DNA of 43,792 nucleotides from Flavobacteriaceae bacterium (lineage in GTDB: Bacteria; Bacteroidota; Bacteroidia; Flavobacteriales; Flavobacteriaceae). Location: assembly GCA_016649715.1 (NCBI GenBank), contig JAENXC010000023.1, positions 1-43,792 on the forward strand, written 5' to 3'. The notes below the pieces were generated by a model, which did not search any database, was not told the origin of the DNA, and worked only from the letters and a program-made list of their open reading frames with translations. The position numbers and the translations under genes are program-made. The first letter of the stretch is position 1; each line of letters begins with the position of its first letter. Of the stretch, positions 37,509 to 43,792 are shown piece by piece.

Positions 37509-38483
37509 ATGAAAGAATTAAAAGAACTTCGATTTAATGAAACCAATATTCAGCTGAAGGATAATTTGGTGAAAGGCTCTATACTTCCTGAAAAAATTGC
37601 TGAATTAAACAGAACCATAACTATTCAAGGTGGAACTTTAATAGAAGGCCCGGTTTATGCCCATAAACTTGAAATACAACAAGGGGATTCAGAAATACAA
37701 GGTGCGGTATTCACCCAACTCGAATTATATATAAACAGTGAAGCCAAGGGAAATATTTCTTTCAAAAAGAGTGTTGGCTCCGCAAATTCAATAGTTTCCA
37801 GAGCGCAAGATTGCAATATTATCTTTCATTCAGATATAAATGCAAAAAGCGTAACCCTTTATAATGCATTTGTGGCGGGAAGTATTTATGCCGATGAGGT
37901 TATTCTTGAAAACTGCGTAGTGATTGGAGGTGTATTTGCAACTCAAACTATCGATTTAACAAATTCAATTGTCGGTACTTTTAACACTCCTTCCATAAAG
38001 GCAGCCCAAATGGTAAGCTTTCTTTTACCTAGTGCTTTTTCAATAGAAAAAATTATTGTTATTCCGGGCACCAAGTTTTACAATTTAAGTCTCGCGGATT
38101 TAGGTTCTCTTTACAAAGGATTAGAACAAGCCACAAATTCAGGGAAGATTGAAATGAATATCGATACCGATGAGGTAAAGACGACTTTAACAAATGACGA
38201 AACTCAAAAAACACTTCGCAGCTATACGGTGGTAGGAAAAGTACTGGCAGCAGATCTGTTAGATATGGATAAATTTCAAAATCACTTCCTTCTTACTGCA
38301 GCAAGTTTAGGTTCACAACTTCTAAAAAACTATGACTTGGGACTAGATTCAAATGGAGAGCAAGCCACATTGAGCATGGAAAAAATAAAAGAATTCTTTT
38401 TTGCCATTTTACACGGAAAAATTGAAATTCAGAATATAGACGGAAGCTTCAATATTTCAGAGATAACTGGAAAACTAAATTAG
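37509..38483 (+). CDS. Bactofilin-like polymer-forming protein
   Basis: A 324-residue protein. Residues 30-190 have the short repeated strands and turns of a right-handed beta-solenoid as in bactofilins (polymer-forming cytoskeletal proteins): TLIEGPVYAHKLEIQQGDSE, FTQLELYINSEAKGNISF, DINAKSVTLYNAFVAGSIYA, then VILENCVVIGGVFATQTIDL. The C-terminus (about 200-324) is helical and not part of known bactofilins. Bactofilins form stable filaments at membranes that hold other proteins in place. It is last in the SPFH operon, so the operon seems to make a membrane-associated polymer with scaffold partners. The family link is a fold-level call. Confidence 0.7.
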   Translation: MKELKELRFNETNIQLKDNLVKGSILPEKIAELNRTITIQGGTLIEGPVYAHKLEIQQGDSEIQGAVFTQLELYINSEAKGNISFKKSVGSANSIVSRAQDCNIIFHSDINAKSVTLYNAFVAGSIYADEVILENCVVIGGVFATQTIDLTNSIVGTFNTPSIKAAQMVSFLLPSAFSIEKIIVIPGTKFYNLSLADLGSLYKGLEQATNSGKIEMNIDTDEVKTTLTNDETQKTLRSYTVVGKVLAADLLDMDKFQNHFLLTAASLGSQLLKNYDLGLDSNGEQATLSMEKIKEFFFAILHGKIEIQNIDGSFNISEITGKLN

Positions 38484-38561
38484 TGGATCTCATATCTAAA
38501 GCAAACATTTTTATGACGCTATCCCAATAAGTGTCACTTCAAAATATAATAGGTTTCATGC

Positions 38562-38775
38562 TATAAAGGCACATTTAGTTTATTATAGATATCAAATTTC
38601 ATCAATCCCTTTTTTTCCTCCAAAGATTATAGGTTATTCTTAAAGAGACATTCTCATAAACATAAGTGTCATCAACAGTTTTTACGTTATCCGCTCTAGT
38701 TTCAATAACCTGTACATAACTTTTGCATCCAACCATGGAGAGTCCGAGAAATAAGAGAAGTAGTTTTTTTGTCAT
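38562..38775 (-). pseudogene. Truncated, frameshifted copy of the lipoprotein gene at 26417-27220
   Basis: The reverse strand starts ATG at 38775 and reads MTKKLLLLFLGLSMVGCKSY, nearly the same as the intact lipoprotein. After about 52 codons a homopolymer holds seven T on the plus strand instead of six in the intact gene, shifting the frame to a stop after 57 codons. Homology continues without frame to about 38562 and then ends. The promoter (copy D) is intact. Confidence 0.88.
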
Positions 38776-38800
38776 TGGTATGAGGCTTTACTTTTTTTTT

Positions 38801-38847
38801 CAAATATAAAACAATGCATATCCATCTCTTTACGGGATTCCGCATTT
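38801..38847 (-). promoter_or_regulatory. Shared promoter motif, copy D (lipoprotein pseudogene)
   Basis: On the minus strand: CGGAATCCCGTAAAG, 19 bases, TATATTTG. On the plus strand the -7 box is 38801-38808 and CCGTAAAG is 38828-38835. It now drives only the pseudogene. Confidence 0.7.
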
Positions 38848-39149
38848 AGGACAAATTTTCTGACGAGAGTATCAAATATATCAAATCCCCAAAACACTGT
38901 ATACTTAAATGCGGTATTTTCGATGAACAGTTGCGAACTTTATTGGGCTTTCTGTTCTTAAAAGAGAATAAGAATTACATTTGCTTCCATTTGATACTGT
39001 TCCCTAATTAACGAAAGACCCACCCTGTTAAAACTATAATGTTGCTTTATCTTCCTTTTTTTGAAGGTTTATAGTATTTTTATAGGCTCCCTACTTTAAA
39101 ATCTATTGTTGGGGTAATATTCTATACTAATTTATTAAAATATATACTC

Positions 39150-39278
39150 ATGGAAAATTATAAAGATTCCCATCGCCCAAAACAAAGCCCTGTTGATCCG
39201 GAGAAGAACAATGCCAGTCAGGAAAAGGAATATAGAAAAGATAAAAGGGATGGGAAAATAGATGATTCTGAGGAATGA
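39150..39278 (+). CDS. Very small hydrophilic protein
   Basis: A 42-codon frame starting MENYKDSHRPKQSPVDPEKN and ending KRDGKIDDSEE. It is strongly charged and likely disordered, with no cysteine or membrane segment. Such short charged proteins are often annotated in flavobacteria, but I cannot assign a family. It begins in an A+T-rich leader and is followed by the GGGATTA repeats. Coding status is uncertain. Confidence 0.45.
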   Translation: MENYKDSHRPKQSPVDPEKNNASQEKEYRKDKRDGKIDDSEE

Positions 39279-39282
39279 AAAA

Positions 39283-39370
39283 GGGGGATTAGGGATTAGG
39301 GATTAGGGATGAGGGAATTAGGAATTAGGGATGAGGGATTTGGGATGAGGGATTAGGGATTAGGGATTTG
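39283..39370. repeat. Degenerate heptamer tandem repeat (GGGATTA)
   Basis: About a dozen GGGATTA / GGGATGA / GGGATTT / GGAATTA units directly after the small protein gene. Bacteroidota chromosomes often hold such 7-mer tracts between genes. Confidence 0.85.
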
Positions 39371-39450
39371 AAAAACGATTCAATATTCAATATTCAATTT
39401 TCAATTTTCAACTATCAACCCCATCATCGTTCAAATTATTTATTGATTGT

Positions 39451-40167
39451 ATGCTTATTGCTCCTATGAAAGATTTATCCCTTACCGTGAATCAAATTCA
39501 AGAGGTCACGAGTTTTCAAGACTTAGTTGATACGCCTTTTCGAGGTGAAATTAATGCGCTGTGCTGGAACCGCACCTTGAGAGGTGATTTTTCTGAGATC
39601 GCTAAAAAGGCAGTCTGCAAAGGAAATATGGCGACCATTAGCCCGGAGGAACTGCTCGAACTTAAGCTGAGTGAACAAGGAAAGCTTGCTCGTGAGGTAC
39701 TTTTAAACGACTTGAAACTATTGGAAGGCTATGGCGCAGCTCCCATTCTAAATGTAATTGAGAATTATGAGCGGGATGAGGACTTTCCGTTGTTGCCAAC
39801 CGATGTTTATTCGTTTCATGTAGATCGTTCTCCTGTACCGACCGATACATTTTTATGCACCTATTACGGTGCGTCAAGTGACATACTACCAAATGCAGAA
39901 GCCATTCAAAAAGTACTTGTTCCGGAAATACGAGTTGAACTCAAAAAACTTTATCAAGGGGAAGGAGACGCCGGTTTTGAAGCCTTTTTAAGGGAATACT
40001 TCTTTGATCTACACTATGAAATTAAGCCAAATGCACGTCCCATCAGTTTAGGGATTGGCAACTTATGGAAGTTGGCGGTTGATTATCCCGAAAGCAACGT
40101 ACTCCCCTGTGTGCACCGCGCTCCGAAGGAAAATGATGGAGAGAGGCGTTTGTTGCTGATTTGTTGA
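39451..40167 (+). CDS. DUF1826-like protein (possible cupin or dioxygenase fold)
   Basis: A 238-residue protein. The core has a FHVDRSPVPTDTFLCTYYG segment (HxD), a further GIGNLWKLAVDYPE strand, and a VLPCVHRAPKENDGERRLLL end. This pattern of HxD, then a late HR(A/S)P before RLLL resembles DUF1826, a family whose His/Asp placement recalls the metal site of cupin-like dioxygenases. The match is from memory and the N-terminal 80 residues are less typical. Alternative start at Met6. It stands alone between the GGGATTA tract and the zinc-ribbon gene. Cytoplasmic. Confidence 0.5.
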   Translation: MLIAPMKDLSLTVNQIQEVTSFQDLVDTPFRGEINALCWNRTLRGDFSEIAKKAVCKGNMATISPEELLELKLSEQGKLAREVLLNDLKLLEGYGAAPILNVIENYERDEDFPLLPTDVYSFHVDRSPVPTDTFLCTYYGASSDILPNAEAIQKVLVPEIRVELKKLYQGEGDAGFEAFLREYFFDLHYEIKPNARPISLGIGNLWKLAVDYPESNVLPCVHRAPKENDGERRLLLIC

Positions 40168-40349
40168 TTTATATTAGTTGCTATGATTAAGAGGCTGGAA
40201 GTTGGAGGCTAGAGGCTGGAGACAGGAGACAGAAATTTTGAACTTTGAACTTTGAATTTTGAACCTGAAACTTAATTAATAAAAATCCAACTTCCATTTG
40301 GAGTATTCAACTTCATTATTATATATAGCAAAACGTGATTTCCTATAGC

Positions 40350-40580
40350 TTATAGCTTACTCCAAGAATGGGAGCTAGCCTTAGGGCATCCCAATGATGA
40401 TGGAGTTGAATTCATCTGAACTACAGTTCCACATTTTTTACAGCTATAATTGGTATCTCCCACTTCGCCCAATTTAGACCAACTGTGAATTGATTTAACC
40501 GAACATCCTAAACTACTCGGAGTTGGGCCTTTTTTAATTGCGATTCCACAATTTTCGCATTGAAACCATTTAAGTGACAT
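40350..40580 (-). CDS. Small two-unit zinc-ribbon protein
   Basis: A 76-residue protein counted from the ATG at 40580 (a TTG start at 40631 would add 17 basic residues). It has two tandem copies of the same unit: FQCENCG...GPTPSSLGC...HSWSKLG and YSCKKCG...NSTPSSLGC...SSHSWSKL. Each unit offers CxxC plus a later Cys and His for one zinc ion. It was not recognised as a named family. Promoter copy G lies upstream; from that TSS (about 40631) the ATG at 40580 leaves a leader of about 50 bases, which supports this start. Confidence 0.65.
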   Translation of the reverse strand: MSLKWFQCENCGIAIKKGPTPSSLGCSVKSIHSWSKLGEVGDTNYSCKKCGTVVQMNSTPSSLGCPKASSHSWSKL

Positions 40581-40636
40581 AAAGAAAATATTTTTAGAAT
40601 TGCCTACTCTTTTGGTTTTCGGCCTCCCCAATGAAA

Positions 40637-40671
40637 CAAAGCTAAAACTTCGTTTTTAATATATTTTACGG
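40637..40671 (-). promoter_or_regulatory. Shared promoter motif, divergent copy G (zinc-ribbon gene)
   Basis: On the minus strand: TTACGGTTTTCCGTAAAA, 19 bases, TAGCTTTG. On the plus strand the -7 box is 40637-40644 and CCGTAAAA is 40664-40671. The dyad CGG-N4-CCG is extended here to TTACGG-TTTT-CCGTAA. It is less similar to the others, but the spacing is identical. Confidence 0.5.
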
Positions 40672-40898
40672 AAAACCGTAATCGGCTTGCTTTTTTATAA
40701 AATTTTTAAACGGCATCACCCACTCCAAGCAATCAGATTGTTCGGAGCATCTAAAAATATCGGCAATCACATATCCTGTAAACTCAAAATAGAGCCCGTG
40801 CTTAAATCCAGAATGGTTAGCTGTAAGCACAAAGACGGGCGGCCACTTCTACGCTGAAAAGCTTGTGCCTCCGCTAAAGCTTCAGCGACACGCGGACG

Positions 40899-40920
40899 AA
40901 GGGGAAGGCACCTTCCCCTT
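40899..40920. repeat. Perfect 10-2-10 inverted repeat
   Basis: AAGGGGAAGG (40899-40908), CA, CCTTCCCCTT (40911-40920). It lies at the left side of dispersed repeat copy 2 and may be a terminator or part of the repeat family. Confidence 0.7.
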
Positions 40921-40952
40921 TATTGCCTGTTTTGCTTTTAATTGAAGTTTCT

Positions 40953-41093
40953 TGAAAGGGGAAGGAGCGGTTAACAATCCAAATTTGCACAAGAATGTGT
41001 GTTCCCCGCCCTGAAAGGGAGGGGTGGCAACTTTAGTTGACGGGGTGGGTATACCTATTAAAACTAAAAGATAAATACCCCTTCCGGCCGCCG
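40953..41093 (+). repeat. Dispersed repeat of about 140 bp, copy 2
   Basis: Nearly identical to 25813-25949 and in the same orientation. The TTGCACAAGAATGTGTGTTC, GGCAACTTTAGTTGACGGGG and CCCTTCCGGCCGCCG blocks are shared. An antisense frame through this repeat is not a gene. Confidence 0.9.
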
Positions 41094-41160
41094 GAAAAGA
41101 TTTATAACAATAAAGAAAATACGTAGCGGCGGCCACCTTCCTCTTTATCAGCATTAGGCT

Positions 41161-41197
41161 CTAAAAAATATTTTCGCTGAGGGGAAGGAGCTTTTAT
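41161..41197 (+). repeat. Partial third copy of the dispersed repeat
   Basis: CTAAAAAATATTTTCGCTGA then GGGGAAGGAGCTTTTA matches the left end of copy 1 at 25792-25830. The rest of the repeat is missing. Confidence 0.7.
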
Positions 41198-41426
41198 TTC
41201 AGAAGAAAACTGCTAACAAACCATCTCAATAACACTCTTTCTGCTATGCAGAAATCCGAACCAATTTAGGAGTGCTCCTTCCCTTTTGCAAAACCATCAC
41301 TAAAAATCCAAATCCCAAAAAAGATAAGGTTCAAAGAATGGAAGGGGGTTAACAAAGAGGGGTTGTGATGAAGCCTTTTTAGGACAAATTGGATAGGGAT
41401 ATTAAGTATTCTGAATTTTTTTTACG
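41198..41426. other. Intergenic region, nothing recognised
   Basis: About 230 bases between the partial repeat and promoter F, without a gene or clear structure. Confidence 0.4.
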
Positions 41427-41474
41427 TAAATGAGGAATCCCGTAAAATAGATCGGATTTGGTTTTTTATATTTG
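41427..41474 (+). promoter_or_regulatory. Shared promoter motif, copy F (DUF4407 operon)
   Basis: AAATGAGGAATCCCGTAAAA ending at 41447, 19 bases, TATATTTG (41467-41474). Like copy E its flanks differ from copies A-D, so similarity is limited to the functional boxes. The leader to the ATG at 41573 is about 90 bases. Confidence 0.75.
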
Positions 41475-41572
41475 GGATTGGCTAAAATAATGAAGTCGCA
41501 AAATAATGGCGAAAATGGCACATTTAAATAGATTTCAATACGAACTAAATAAGTTGAAAAGGATAGAAGATT

Positions 41573-42118
41573 ATGAAGAATATCTTTCTTTTTTCTGACT
41601 CTCTTAGACAGTTTGGTAAATACCTAAAATTTCAATCCTTAAAATTCAGGAAATGGATATTTATTCTGTTTAAAAGAAATAGAAAATTACATAAAATCTC
41701 ATTTGACTATTATAAAAACTGGCAGTTTGAACATGGTTTATTGGTTATTAATTTCCAGTTTAAAAATGCCATTTGGTATAAAATAGGAGATTATAAAAGT
41801 TTGGATTTCATAAAGCCAATTTTCTTGAATCTACAAAATACAAAATCAGACCTTGTTGTATTTGAGGTTTATGGATTTTTCCAAAAACAAGTTTATTACA
41901 TTAAGCTAAACAAAGCAACAAAGATTGATAACCAACCTTTCAATACTAAAATTTTTAATATTTCTGAATTGACAATTATGCCTAATCAGATATTTCCCCA
42001 AATGACAAAACCGATAATCAAAGTGGATAAACCAAAAGTAAAAATCAGTGGGTTATCAGTTGAAAGTATTAGTATAGAAATTATTCCAAGTAAATTTAAA
42101 ACCCAAGACTATATATGA
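41573..42118 (+). CDS. Hypothetical protein, partner of DUF4407
   Basis: A 181-residue protein that I do not recognise. The N-terminus is basic and aromatic (FGKYLKFQSLKFRKWIFILF), perhaps a membrane-touching helix. Residues 45-120 form a beta-rich domain, and the C-terminal 50 residues look like an extended strand and linker region (IIKVDKPKVKISGLSVESIS). The stop overlaps the ATG of the DUF4407 gene by 4 bases (ATGA), so the two are translated together. It is the first gene behind promoter F. Confidence 0.65.
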   Translation: MKNIFLFSDSLRQFGKYLKFQSLKFRKWIFILFKRNRKLHKISFDYYKNWQFEHGLLVINFQFKNAIWYKIGDYKSLDFIKPIFLNLQNTKSDLVVFEVYGFFQKQVYYIKLNKATKIDNQPFNTKIFNISELTIMPNQIFPQMTKPIIKVDKPKVKISGLSVESISIEIIPSKFKTQDYI

Positions 42119-43362
42119 AAACAAGAGACTACTACATAACACCAAAAGCGGGCAGAATAATGCATGCCCTGTGGAAAGCTGCTGGAGGAGATAAGTACAT
42201 TTTGGAAAGAGCTACCTATAGCGACCAAGTAAAGTATATGTGCTTAGGTGGAATTGTTTTTGCCACTGGGGCCATGGCTGGGCTCGCAGGAGGTTATGCC
42301 TTTTATACTATTTTCTCTCCTAAAGGCTCCGCTTTAATTGACGATATACATGGACCCACAGCTGCACTTTCCATTATTTTCGGAATTATCTGGGGGTTGA
42401 TGATTTTTAATATTGATCGTTTCATTGTAACAAGCACAGGTAAAGGAGATGGGACTGAGAAAATTACTTGGGATGAATTCAAAAGTGCTATTCCCCGTAT
42501 CATAATGGGAACAATAATAGCACTCACGATTTCCAAACCGATTGAGATAAGGATGTTCCAAACGGAAATTAATAATAAGCTTTACGAAAAACAGTTAGAG
42601 CTCCAAAAAGAATTCGAAAAAAGGACTACAGCTAATTTTGAAGAGCGTTTGAAAGTTGTAGAAGAGGATCTAGGCGAAGTAGGTAGACAGAGACAAGATT
42701 ATATTGAGCGGATAAAAAAAGCTGAACAAGCCTATACAGACAATCTTATGGGGAAGGCAGGCGGAATTGCTGCTGGAAATGGCCCCCTATCAAAAGCCTT
42801 AAATCAGCAAATAACCACTCTAAAATCCGAACTAGACAGGTTTGATCAAATCAATGAAGACAAAATTACCCAAGCAGACAAAAAGAGAAAAGAATTACTG
42901 GCGGAAAAGGACAAGGTTTTAGAAACCAATGTTCAAGTAGCTCAAGGTTTAGATGGACTATTAGAAAGATTAAAACTTGCTCATGAAGTTGCAGGATTTT
43001 GGATTTCACTCTTCATTACACTATTATTTTTGAGTATAGAACTAACCCCAATTTTCTTCAAATTAATGTTAACCAAAACCCCCTATGATTATCTCAGTGA
43101 AAATCGTGATGATTTAATTCGAGCAGAAAATGGAATTGAGGTACGTTATGATCATTACAAAGATAAAGAAGGGGTTGAAAGACATTTAATCATCAATCAC
43201 GAAGCCGAAAAAATGATTTTTGAAAAAATTAAAGTTACTGAAATTCAAAAAGAGCTCACAGAATACGCTATTGCCAAGTACAAAGAAAGAGAGAAAGAAA
43301 AAATTGACAGCAACTTGGATGATTATATTAAAAAAATTGATCCTGATGAATTCGATTCCTAA
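42115..43362 (+). CDS. DUF4407 membrane protein
   Basis: A 415-residue protein of DUF4407. The N-terminus has MHALWKAAGGDKYILERATY, membrane helices at 41-66 and 82-100, the hallmark NIDRFIV (100-106), a third helix at 127-142 (PRIIMGTIIALTIS) and the KPIEIRMFQTEI turn. A coiled coil follows (about 150-290), then a last helix VAGFWISLFITLLFLSIELT and a charged cytoplasmic tail. The function of DUF4407 is not established. Promoter F ties it to the SPFH and restriction operons. It overlaps the next gene by 17 bases. Confidence 0.9.
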   Translation: MKTRDYYITPKAGRIMHALWKAAGGDKYILERATYSDQVKYMCLGGIVFATGAMAGLAGGYAFYTIFSPKGSALIDDIHGPTAALSIIFGIIWGLMIFNIDRFIVTSTGKGDGTEKITWDEFKSAIPRIIMGTIIALTISKPIEIRMFQTEINNKLYEKQLELQKEFEKRTTANFEERLKVVEEDLGEVGRQRQDYIERIKKAEQAYTDNLMGKAGGIAAGNGPLSKALNQQITTLKSELDRFDQINEDKITQADKKRKELLAEKDKVLETNVQVAQGLDGLLERLKLAHEVAGFWISLFITLLFLSIELTPIFFKLMLTKTPYDYLSENRDDLIRAENGIEVRYDHYKDKEGVERHLIINHEAEKMIFEKIKVTEIQKELTEYAIAKYKEREKEKIDSNLDDYIKKIDPDEFDS

Positions 43363-43696
43363 AAGTTTAAGGGTCCACTTCTGGAAACTCTCTGGTGAGG
43401 ACTTTACAATTATAAAAAATTGTGGTGCGAAAATCCAGTTTTATTTTTCAACTATTGGGGCATTCGTGCTTACAATTCTTATTTGTTGTTTTCTGAGCGC
43501 AGTGTATTTCACAGAACATCTATTCCACAATAAGTTTTTGGATATTGGTGTAGGTCTTGTGTGGGGCTATATAGTAACCAACATGTATGTACTGCTTTTA
43601 TACACTATTACACCCTCTCTTTTACCTGTTAAAAACAAGAAAAAGAAAAATGTGGATAACTCGGATCAAATGGTGCCAGTGATTTCGGTCGGTTAG
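43346..43696 (+). pseudogene. Second DUF4407-like protein, probably truncated by an insertion
   Basis: Counted from the ATG at 43346 the frame has 116 residues. SLRVHFWKLSGEDFTIIKN followed by two membrane helices (FYFSTIGAFVLTILICCFLS and DIGVGLVWGYIVTNMYVLLL) follows the N-terminal pattern of the DUF4407 protein before it (HALWKAAGGDKYILERA, TM, TM). The rest of such a protein is missing: the frame ends QMVPVISVG, where the DNA already belongs to the GTGCCA repeats of a likely insertion sequence. I read it as a broken second DUF4407-like gene; a naturally short two-TM protein is the alternative. Confidence 0.6.
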
Positions 43697-43792
43697 TGCC
43701 AGGCATTTCGGTTCAATTTGTGCCACTTTCAGCTGTTTAGCCGGACCTATAACGGTTCGTTTTGTGCCAGTTGTCTCGGTTCGTTTTGTGCC
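43666..43792. mobile_element. Likely end of an IS21-type insertion sequence
   Basis: GTGCCA occurs at 43673, 43696, 43720 and 43764, with a fifth GTGCC at 43788 cut by the window end. The spacing is 22-24 bases (44 once), mostly with TTTCGGT/CTCGGTTC between. Multiple repeats near the ends are characteristic of IS21-family elements. The transposase genes would lie beyond the window. The exact terminal base cannot be fixed. Confidence 0.55.

Noticed and set aside
40882-41154. Minus-strand frame of 90 codons
   Set aside because: It runs through the dispersed repeat and the inverted repeat at 40899; the same DNA at 25.8 kb has no matching frame.
43220-43345. N-terminal extension of the last frame (Lys-rich)
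   Set aside because: It overlaps the DUF4407 gene in another frame and only mirrors its Lys-rich end. The ATG at 43346 gives the DUF4407-like start.

Overview
The window is Bacteroidota DNA, most likely from a flavobacterium (Flavobacteriaceae). The signs are AT-rich sequence, a type IX secretion C-terminal sorting domain at the left edge, TAnnTTTG-type -7 promoter boxes, almost no Shine-Dalgarno sequences, TonB-like domains with the FPGC signature, and DUF6448, DUF6266 and DUF6642 family genes. No rRNA or tRNA gene and no CRISPR array was seen.

Layout. 1-9.2 kb is mostly housekeeping or metal biology: the end of a T9SS cargo protein, a DoxX-like protein, an S1/P1 nuclease, an AraC-type membrane regulator, a metal efflux operon (DUF6448, HMA chaperone, P1B ATPase with an unusual CPG motif), and an Rrf2 regulator next to a type II NADH dehydrogenase. 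Hairpin-forming intergenic repeats lie at 1.67-2.05, 9.2-9.63 and 10.02-10.6 kb; the last two flank a GIY-YIG nuclease gene. 11.3-23.9 kb is one nine-gene defence operon on the minus strand: hsdM, hsdS, a KAP P-loop NTPase, an unknown gene, a REP-type transposase (RAYT), hsdR, a zinc-ribbon lipoprotein, a caspase/CHAT-like DUF6642 protein and a PD-(D/E)xK-like protein. 24.2-28.2 kb holds a small HTH protein, DUF6266, a lipoprotein operon and an outer-membrane barrel.

29-43.7 kb holds what I consider the undescribed system. On the minus strand is a FHA-TM-TPR-(TonB_C)x2 protein. Divergent from it is a six-gene operon: SPFH/zinc-ribbon protein, four-TM protein, large coiled-coil protein with an acidic tail, two paralogous helical proteins and a bactofilin-like beta-solenoid protein. 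Further right are a 2-gene-plus DUF4407 operon, whose second DUF4407-like member is cut by what looks like an IS21-type end, and a small zinc-ribbon protein. It looks like a membrane-surface scaffold with a phosphopeptide-reading partner.

The best single observation is a shared promoter: MGG-N4-CCGTAAAR, then exactly 19 bp, then TATATTTG (TAGCTTTG in one copy). It occurs seven times and lies upstream of hsdM, the lipoprotein operon, a decayed leader, a lipoprotein pseudogene, the SPFH operon, the DUF4407 operon and the zinc-ribbon gene. It therefore links the restriction/KAP/caspase-like operon and the SPFH/DUF4407 cluster in one putative regulon. The usual flavobacterial -33 TTG is absent in these promoters and the dyad sits near -43, which suggests an activator or alternative sigma factor.
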